In this document: positions 61,261-64,000 of the stretch, in pieces
How the letters are laid out: every line of letters starts with the position of its first letter
Position numbering within the stretch: position 1 is the stretch's first letter
From: Bacteroidia bacterium
GTDB lineage: Bacteria > Bacteroidota > Bacteroidia > Chitinophagales > Chitinophagaceae
Direction: 5' to 3'
Assembly (NCBI GenBank): GCA_030427635.1
Contig: JAUIBA010000005.1
Span: 1-64,000 of the forward strand
DNA length: 64,000 bases
Program-made: the position numbers and the translations under genes
Notes under the pieces: model-generated
The model's input: only the letters and a program-made list of their open reading frames with translations
The model's database searches: none
What the model was told of the DNA's origin: nothing

Positions 61261-61426
61261 CTATCTCAACAATTTTTACCAGATCAATAACCCGGATGGA
61301 TAATGGGTATTAGCAAAGTGTACGATTTAAAAAAAACGTCACAATATTACTTCGTATGGACGGATTAATCAAATGACAACATAAAATACAGATAACAATC
61401 GCTATAAGACGCTGACATGCTCAGTT

Positions 61427-62791
61427 TCAGAACTCACTGCTTTCCTCTTCCTCTACATTCCTCATATTATTGATGGTAACCTTTACCCTGGTTATTCGCA
61501 TCTTTTCTACTGCCAGCACAGTAAAGTCATACTGCTGATACTGGACTGCATCATTTACAGAAATAAACTTGCCTGATATCTCTAATACAAGCCCTGCAAG
61601 TGAGTCACTCTCTCCCCTCACCTTGTCAAACTCATCAGAAGGTATGCCTATCACCCGGCACACATCATTTATTAAGGTTTTTCCTTCAAACACATAGTTA
61701 AGGTCATCCAGCTTCTTGTACTGAAGGTCTTCTTCATCAAATTCGTCCTTTATATCACCTATGATTTCCTCCATTATATCCTCCAGAGTAATGATACCCG
61801 AAGTACCCCCAAACTCATCCACAACTATGGCAAAATGCTGTCGCTTGGTCTGAAACTCCTTCAGCAAATCTTCAATAAACTTACCCTCATGTACAAAAAA
61901 CGCAGGACGCATCAGTGTATGCCAGTCAAAGTCGTCCTCATCTATATGGGGCAGAAAATCCTTTGTATGAATCATGCCCGCTATCGTATCCAGATTTTCT
62001 TTGTACACAGGCAGGCGGGAATACCCTACTTCAATGCAGTATTTCCTCACCTCTGAAAATGTCATGTCAAAATCTATACCGCTCACATCCAGCCGGGTAC
62101 GCATTATCTGCCTTGCAGTAATGCTACCAAACTTAAGGATACCTTTAAATATATTTACTTCTTCCTTGGTAGCAGTATGGCCTACAGTAAGCTCTATGGC
62201 ATGCTCAAAATCTTCAGAAGAGATATTTGAGGTACGTGTTCCTATCCTTCCTTCTATAAATCGGGTAGAAGATACCAGCACCTTACTCACCGGACTGAAC
62301 ATCCATGTCATAGCCTGCAGAACCGGCGCCGAGAACAGAGCCATACGCAGGTTATTCTGTGTGGCATAGACCTTTGGCAATACCTCACCAAACAGTACAA
62401 GCAGAAAAGTAACACATATTACCTGAACAAAAAATGCTACTACCGGGTCAGTAGTAGGTGGCAGCAGAGCATGCACCAGCACATCTGTAGTTATAACAAC
62501 AGCAATATTGATAAAGTTGTTTGCCACAAGAATAGTGGCCAGCAGCTTCTTGGGTTGCTCCAGTAGCTGTGCCGCTGTCCTTGCGCTACCTTTCTCATTG
62601 GTTTTAAGGAAGTTTATATCCTTTGCCGATAGCGAGAAGTATGCAGTCTCAGCACCTGCAGTCATTGCGGTGAGTAACAGCAATACGATAATGACTATAA
62701 TTAGGATAGTGGCGCCTGACGGTGAAAATGTCGTGCCGGATGCGTTGAGAAGAAACGGAATAAAATTCGTGTCACCTTCGGAGCTTTCCAA
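61427..62791 (-). CDS. gldE: GldE-like gliding-motility-associated CNNM/CorC-type membrane protein
   Basis: 454 residues. The N-terminal DUF21 domain (three or four membrane helices, about 25-195) is followed by a pair of CBS domains (about 215-345; IMRTRLDVSGIDFDMTFSEV, VDEFGGTSGIITLEDIMEEIIGDI) and a C-terminal CorC_HlyC domain (about 355-440). In Bacteroidota the GldE gene lies beside ssb and mutY, as here; GldE supports gliding and T9SS in flavobacteria. Without gldD in view, a CNNM-type ion transporter is the alternative. Confidence 0.85.
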   Translation of the reverse strand: MESSEGDTNFIPFLLNASGTTFSPSGATILIIVIIVLLLLTAMTAGAETAYFSLSAKDINFLKTNEKGSARTAAQLLEQPKKLLATILVANNFINIAVVITTDVLVHALLPPTTDPVVAFFVQVICVTFLLVLFGEVLPKVYATQNNLRMALFSAPVLQAMTWMFSPVSKVLVSSTRFIEGRIGTRTSNISSEDFEHAIELTVGHTATKEEVNIFKGILKFGSITARQIMRTRLDVSGIDFDMTFSEVRKYCIEVGYSRLPVYKENLDTIAGMIHTKDFLPHIDEDDFDWHTLMRPAFFVHEGKFIEDLLKEFQTKRQHFAIVVDEFGGTSGIITLEDIMEEIIGDIKDEFDEEDLQYKKLDDLNYVFEGKTLINDVCRVIGIPSDEFDKVRGESDSLAGLVLEISGKFISVNDAVQYQQYDFTVLAVEKMRITRVKVTINNMRNVEEEESSEF

Positions 62792-62875
62792 GTGTGGTTA
62801 TGTTTGGTAATGCATCAAAATTAAAAAAAGGAATGAAACCTGAAAAAGTTTCTTTTTGCGGTAGTTCATATCCAG

Positions 62876-63328
62876 TTAAAATGGCAAATCATCTCTTGTC
62901 ACATTTGGCCCAGACGATGAACCATCATAAGACATATCTCCGAAATTATTATTGTCAGAACCGGTAGACTCACCCGATTGGCTTTCATTATGCTCCTTGC
63001 GCTTATCCAGCATTACAAGATTGTCACCTATTATCTCCGTACTAAACCTTCTGTTTTTGTCCTTGTCCTCCCAGGTACGGGTGCGTATACGTCCTTCCAG
63101 GTATATAAGGCTTCCTTTATGCAGATACCTTTGTGCCAGCTCCGCAAGACCTCTCCACAGCACTATTGTATGCCATTCGGTTTGCGAAACAAGATTACCA
63201 TTTCTGTCTTTGTACGTTTCTGTAGTTGCAAGGGGGAATTTGGCTACCGCAATATTTCCTTCCAGATGTTGTAAATCAGGCTCTTTTCCCAGATTTCCGA
63301 TCAATACTACCCTGTTAACGCCTCTCAT
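62876..63328 (-). CDS. ssb: Single-stranded DNA-binding protein
   Basis: 150 residues: OB fold (MRGVNRVVLIGNLGKEPDLQ ... WHTIVLWRGLAELAQRYLHKGSLIYLEGRI), then a disordered Ser/Gly/Asn tail ending in the protein-contact tip DDLPF. SSB covers ssDNA and recruits repair factors such as RecO. Between mutY and gldE on the same strand. Confidence 0.97.
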   Translation of the reverse strand: MRGVNRVVLIGNLGKEPDLQHLEGNIAVAKFPLATTETYKDRNGNLVSQTEWHTIVLWRGLAELAQRYLHKGSLIYLEGRIRTRTWEDKDKNRRFSTEIIGDNLVMLDKRKEHNESQSGESTGSDNNNFGDMSYDGSSSGPNVTRDDLPF

Positions 63329-63375
63329 AAGAATACTTTTTTGCCTCTATAAGTTATAATTTCGATATCACCAAT

Positions 63376-64000
63376 CTAAAAGTATAAATTATTTCTTAAA
63401 AAAGAAAGCACAGTTTTAGGAAAGGCTAACTTATTTATTTGGCTTACTCTTATCCACATCCCATCATTACCGGGCACTTCTGCACGCTTGTCAAAATCCA
63501 TAATATAGAAATTACTATGAATTAACTGATGGGTCAGCCGCTGCCTGAACGAACCCGAATGAATGACATTACTTATGCCTAAATCATTGATTTTAAAAAA
63601 CTTATCAGACACTAATTCAGAAACCTCGACAGGAGATTCTGTCTCTATCAGATATGGCTCATGAAGGTCGGCCCATATATCACCACCCGCTCTTTTTCGT
63701 ATCCATATTTCATCAGAAAACCTTAGTAACAGATAGTTAAAATAACGAGGCCTGACCACAAGTTTTTTTGATTTTACGGGAAATTCTGAAGTTGCCCCCC
63801 GCTGAAATGCATAACATCTGGCCGAAAGTGGACATTCCTTGCATAAAGGTGCCGCAGGTGTACACACCGTAGCGCCCAGGTCCATTATTGCCTGGTTATA
63901 TCCTGCACTGTTCTTTTTATCCAGTAACTCTGTGGCAAGGGCTGCAAACAGTTTCCTGCCCTCTGTAGTATCATATGGGGTATCTATACCCCTGTAGCGG
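63376..64000 (-). CDS. mutY: Adenine DNA glycosylase MutY, partial (C-terminal part)
   Basis: The frame continues to the window edge (64000) with no start, so about 207 C-terminal residues are seen. The [4Fe-4S] cluster is present with CTPAAPLCKECPLSARC (spacing C-6-C-2-C-5-C) after NQAIMDLGATV. The rest is the MutT-like NUDIX-fold domain that reads 8-oxo-G (SKKLVVRPRYFNYLLLRFSDEIWIRKR). MutY removes A opposite 8-oxoG. ssb follows 47 bp downstream. Confidence 0.93.
   Translation of the reverse strand, partial: RYRGIDTPYDTTEGRKLFAALATELLDKKNSAGYNQAIMDLGATVCTPAAPLCKECPLSARCYAFQRGATSEFPVKSKKLVVRPRYFNYLLLRFSDEIWIRKRAGGDIWADLHEPYLIETESPVEVSELVSDKFFKINDLGISNVIHSGSFRQRLTHQLIHSNFYIMDFDKRAEVPGNDGMWIRVSQINKLAFPKTVLSFLRNNLYF

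Overview
The window looks like a chromosomal segment of a Bacteroidota bacterium, most likely in or near the Chitinophagaceae. Support comes from several secreted proteins with type IX secretion (T9SS) C-terminal sorting domains (typical xYPNPxS motif), a PorZ-like protein next to recO, the mutY-ssb-gldE order, DUF4286, DUF1573 and HYC_CC_PP-type proteins, short AraC regulators with an HMA-like front end, and promoters of the TAnnTTTG type with very short leaders. The genus is an inference; no rRNA is present. Coding density is high and most of the content is ordinary core genome.

Layout. 0-5.4 kb (minus strand): a three-gene small membrane/envelope operon (YtxH-like, holin-X-like, unknown), nadD, then ccmE-ccmF of cytochrome c maturation. 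5.6-10.4 kb (plus): a HAD phosphatase, an alpha/beta hydrolase, a BlaI-type repressor with an M56 (BlaR1-like) membrane protease, and truA. 10.6-16.5 kb: a giant T9SS surface protein with a glycine-rich domain and six ~90-residue repeats, followed by an OmpA/TSP3 outer-membrane protein. 16.7-21.0 kb: two convergent M1 peptidases sharing one terminator. 21-22.6 kb: a GtrA-like protein and a PqqB-like metallo-beta-lactamase.

22,581-25,201 is a complete mobile element: an IS1595-family transposase with 22-bp terminal inverted repeats (21/22 identical) and a perfect 8-bp target duplication (ATCAAATA). Besides the transposase it carries three unknown protein genes and a tRNA-like gene whose elbow is intact but whose anticodon arm is degenerate. 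It sits 10 bp upstream of the metallo-beta-lactamase start codon, between that gene and tonB, and so probably split an operon. This is the most unusual object in the window.

25.2-32.3 kb: tonB, two FKBP-type prolyl isomerases, an NrnA-like DHH phosphoesterase, a two-lobed aspartyl-protease-like protein, a NarL-type response regulator and a TlpA/ResA-like thioredoxin. 32.5-36.2 kb is a heavy-metal (probably copper) cluster: HYC_CC_PP protein, HMA-AraC regulator, HMA-MauE/DoxX membrane protein, two secreted HMA proteins and a putative outer-membrane protein. 36.2-50.9 kb: TPR regulators, HU, a flavoprotein, an MFS transporter, HD and YitT proteins, glyA, a secreted SpoIID-like protein, a TPR protein with a lone histidine-kinase dimerisation helix, an alpha/beta hydrolase and two tandem paralogous tail-anchored-like small proteins. 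51-64 kb (all minus): recO, porZ-like, a UbiA prenyltransferase, DUF1573, an FG-GAP T9SS protein, an SDR, a DMT transporter, a sensor kinase, gldE, ssb and the 3' part of mutY, which runs off the window end.
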